From the NCBI GenBank assembly GCA_022605955.1, contig JAKCOZ010000003.1:40450761-40514760 (forward strand): a stretch of 64,000 nucleotides of DNA. Reading direction: 5' to 3'. Position 1 is the stretch's first letter, and each line of letters opens with the position of its first letter. Both the position numbers and the translations under genes were made by a program. Below, in pieces: positions 60,377 to 64,000 of the stretch. This DNA comes from Rallus limicola (Eukaryota; Chordata; Aves; Gruiformes; Rallidae). The notes beneath the pieces are model-generated. The model worked only from the letters and a program-made list of their open reading frames with translations. It was not told where the DNA came from and did not search any database.

Positions 60377-63300
60377 GTAAGTGCTTGCTCGTTTCAGTTA
60401 TTCTTGGCTATGCATTTATGTGTTCTTCTATATTTTGATTACTAAAACTGGTTTGTATTTGAACTTGGTTCCAAAGCTGCCTGGTTAGCCAGAGACCATA
60501 GGCAGAAGGACTAGATGTGCTTTCTTATAGGTGCTTAATCAGCTTATTACGTCCACAGTGCTTCAACTAAGAATTGTAATGTTCTTGTATATGTGTTGCA
60601 TAATAAAGCTTAAATAATAAAACTGCGTCATCATCCAGCAGGACACCATTACTCTTCTGAGAGGGGGGAGTAGTCTGAAGTGTCAAAAGCTGAAACATTA
60701 CATCAAAGTGTTAAAATAAAGGTGCTATCTATAAGTGCAAGGCACATAAGTGTTGTATAAAATCCTAATTAGACCATCTCTGAAGGAGGAGCAGCAAGTT
60801 GTTAATTTAGTTTTTGATAAAGAGTACTTCATGATTCTTCTCTCTTTAGAGCTGCCAGAGCAGTGTAATTGGAAGCTTTAACTTTTTATTTTCTGAAGTG
60901 AAAGTACAGTTTTCTAGCTATTTTTCAGTTAAATAGACCAGTCCTCTAATGTTGAATGCTAGTCTAGCATGTGCAGAGTGTTCACATGCTTGCAAGAGCC
61001 TGATTAGTTCCCTGTACCCGTGCAGGATGACAGACAATTAGTATTGGTGGAATTAAGTTCTCTTTCTAGGGCAATGCTAAGTTAAAAAAGTCCCTCTAGT
61101 ACTAGAAAGCTTAGATTTCTAAACTTTGAAATGTGGTGAATGCTGAAGATTTAAGAAGACAAAGTAAACTTGCAAATAAAAAGTAATTTTAGACCTCTTT
61201 TCTAAGAGGTGGTTGGCTGCGCTGTATGTGTCTCTGTACCTCTCTTGGATCACAGCCTGTTGAACTTGTTGGCTGATTCCCTCAGTCAGAGGTCATAAAG
61301 AAAACTGTTCTGTGGACTGTATGGGGACTTCTGGTTGGATGGGTAGAAAGAGATTTAAATTACTGCCTCAAGTGAAGAAATGCAAGAAGAATATAATTGC
61401 CAGCTGATCAGCCAGTGCATGCTGGCTGTTAAGCAGGGTATGTAATGGAGTGGAAAGAAGGGAAAGAAAGAAATGTTCAGGTGACTTCAGGTGCAAATGA
61501 CAAGGAAATAAATGAACAGTAAAACCAAAGAAACTTTAATAACTTTTGTGTGTTTTTATGTCAAGCTTCCTGTTATGCAAAGGAATATCCTAGAAAGATG
61601 GTAAGATTTCAATCTTGTGAATGATTTGATATTGTAATTTTTGAAGATACCTGCTTCCAATAAAGTTGATACAGTTTCAGTTAGCAAATAAATTTGGAGT
61701 TTCTTCTAGTAAGGGTCAAAATATTCCTGGATACTTAAAAAAATTCATCAAACCAAACCCGAAAAAGTTCTCAGATGAGAAAAGAAACATGAACAAATAA
61801 AATTATATGAGCAAGACTAGTCTTGTGAATGATAAGACCTCTAGTAAACGTGAACCTACCAGGGACACATCTCGTAATTTTGTGTGTGAATTTTATTAGC
61901 GCTTGAAACAAGCAATATTGCTAAAAATTATGTGGGAAAACTATTTTGTATTGAATTTTGACTGCCCATCAATACTAGTATATCAAAGTTAATTAAAAAC
62001 CTGTAGCAATTTGCAAGCCTAAACCAGCTAAACATCATAAATTTCCCAGCAACTTCATTAGAAGTAAGTATCAGGAGGATGCATCATACTCAAAACTTGA
62101 CACTTGCCTGTGAGATGAGACTTTGTTCTTCATCTTAAATGTTCTACTGAACACACCTTAAATTTTCAAAAAGTATTAGATGCTAAAAACTTTTTTTTTC
62201 CTGTAGTTGTGTCAGTCAACCTCCTAGCCTAATCCACAGGCAGGTCTTGGAAAGCTTGTTTTCATATTTGCCATGAAGTGTCAGGAAGCTATTTTTGTAG
62301 ATAGAAGGTAAAGGCTTTACATTTTATATGATGGAACCCTTCCCTGTTTAGCCTAGTTCTTTATTAAAATAATTACTGCAAATCAACTGTTCTATATATG
62401 GAGTATGTTTATATGACTTGCCCCTGTTGTTTAGGGTTTTTTATTTTTTAATTTTTTTTCTTCTTTAAGTTTCTAGAATTCTAGATATTTTTTACTTGGG
62501 GGTTGCCTTAGGAAGCTGAAACTGTGGACTTTGGAAGTGTTGCTGTACTTGTACTTAGCCTTCACATCTGGAAATGTGAATTCTATAGAATGAAAGTGGA
62601 GATGAGTAACAAAATATGTTTACTAAACTGTTAGTGGTCCCGTTCTATTCAGAATGCTAGAGAAGGAAGTGGAACAAGGGAAGAAAGCAAGAATTGCTGC
62701 TGGGAATAAATTGCAAAAGACAATCAAATTCTCAGAAATTGGTATGAAAGAAGAGACAAAGGTGAATACAGTGATAATCTAAGCAGCAGAATTGGCAATA
62801 ACTGCCAACATTTTTTTTACAATTTGTGTCACTTTGCAAATTTACTATGAGTGCAGTAAAGCCATTTGGTGTCTAGTGTAAACTTCTGTTGCTGTCATTC
62901 TGGAAAGGCAGTCTGGGTAACAGATAAATACAGCCTGATATAGGGGACCTGCCATCATTACTTCACAAAGCTAAGAAGCAGTGGATCAATGCTGGATTTA
63001 CAAAAAGAGGCCTTTTTGATACTGCACTGTATTGCTTTATGGAAGCGCCGTGGCCTGCAAAAGTTGTGGGAAGGGTGTAGTATTCTCAGCAGTAGGAGGA
63101 ATAAAAAAGAGACTGATGGTAAACATTCCATTTTATGCACTGGTCAATGTTGTGGTAAGGAATTGTAGCTGACCTTTCTTCTCTGATACTGTTTTGTGAA
63201 GGTGAATTATTTTTGAAGTGTGTGAAAGAAACACACTCCTTTTCAGTGTTGTCTTTAATCTGGTAGATAAGTGAAAAATTTTCCCTTGCTGCAGATGTTG

Positions 63301-64000
63301 AGCCTGAAGTTGTTTTGTGAAAAGTAGAAAAGTGGATCTCTTGTATTTTCATGGTTGAATATCTGGCTGCACAGTTTTGACTTCCTTTGCTCATTTCACC
63401 AACCTCTGAAGCTATAAGTCAGCAGTATAACCAAGCATGTTAGTAGACTAACATAAACACTACTAACTTTAATCTTGTTGCTTGATGTTCTGATTCCTAT
63501 GTAATAATTACAGTGGAGTCTACTCTCCAGCTTCTTACTACTCTGGAGTATATTTTAACAAGTCAAGGTAAAATATCACAGATACTGTTCATATGGACAG
63601 CAAATGAGTACAGACACAAAAACTTTATAGCAGTCACCTGAGAAGTTGTATTTGTAGGTAAAGCATCTCTCTGTAGTGTTCTTGAAACTTAAGTATGTTA
63701 GTAATAAGAAAGCTTAATCAGCAAGGAAGGGCAGTTACACCTGAACTGCAAGACAAGCTCCAGGTAGAACAGGGACTGCTAATTGAATAACTATCTGATT
63801 TCCCATCTCTTTGCTCTCCTTATGTTTCTTGTAGAACTAGGTAGAGGACTAGAGCAAACCTTCATTCTCTCTAAAAGCAGGTGTGCTTAGTGGAACTTAA
63901 CTGGAAAGTATAGGGCTGGAATGTATTGCTCTGCTTTTTTCAGCAAGCAGCTGCTTACACCAAAGACTTCAGTCATTCTTTACACACTTGAAAGCTGGTA
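60377..64000 (+). other. CHD1: CHD1 intron after the first coding exon, runs off the window
   Basis: AT-rich, with no further CHD1 exon recognised before the window ends. The next exon should encode the serine-rich stretch that follows the N-terminus. No repeat family was recognised. Confidence 0.7.

Noticed and set aside
1..64000. CRISPR arrays, bacterial operons, riboswitches or rRNA
   Set aside because: None seen, and the window is vertebrate nuclear DNA, so none is expected.

Overview
The window is bird nuclear DNA. The reasons are abundant CR1 LINE fragments, several with the ATTCTGTG-type 3' tail, avian-type ERVL LTRs, CpG-island promoters in an AT-rich background, and one exon I recognise as the first coding exon of CHD1. 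CHD1 is sex-linked in most birds (Z and W copies). The heavy load of LTRs and CR1 would suit a W chromosome, but the sequence alone cannot decide between Z and W.

Layout. 1-9.9 kb: AT-rich DNA with an ERVL LTR (1389-1909), a 1,090-bp solo LTR with target-site duplication CTCAG (4062-5151) and a CR1 3' end (6250-6879). 8.0-15.3 kb: a possible unidentified minus-strand gene, with one good coding-type exon at 9917-10048, a possible last exon at 8044-8185, and a CpG island at 12960-15300 that could be its promoter. 15.4-16.8 kb: two LTRs, one with a 5-bp target duplication. 19.5-22.5 kb: a nearly complete but broken CR1 ORF2 on the minus strand.

23-45.5 kb is a repeat graveyard. It holds LTRs of two related ERVL-type families (called here E, ending CCACGACA, and D, ending CCACCACA), CR1 pieces in both orientations, a CR1 inside or abutting another CR1, an LTR interrupted by about 430 bp, degenerate telomere-like sequence, and the 5' part of a dead ERVL provirus (LTR, tRNA-Lys-type primer site, gag-pro remnants; 42955-45544, minus). 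The oddest spot is 25240-26524, where LTR pieces in opposite orientations flank a full-length tRNA-Lys(CUU)-like sequence next to an ERVL pol remnant.

45.5-57.3 kb is mostly unique AT-rich intergenic DNA with one more solo LTR (54507-55035), a sister of the one at 16313. 57.3-64 kb is the start of CHD1 on the plus strand: CpG-island promoter, 5' UTR, the ATG-bearing exon (60169-60376) and the start of the next intron. Almost all other long open frames are CR1 or ERV remnants or chance frames.
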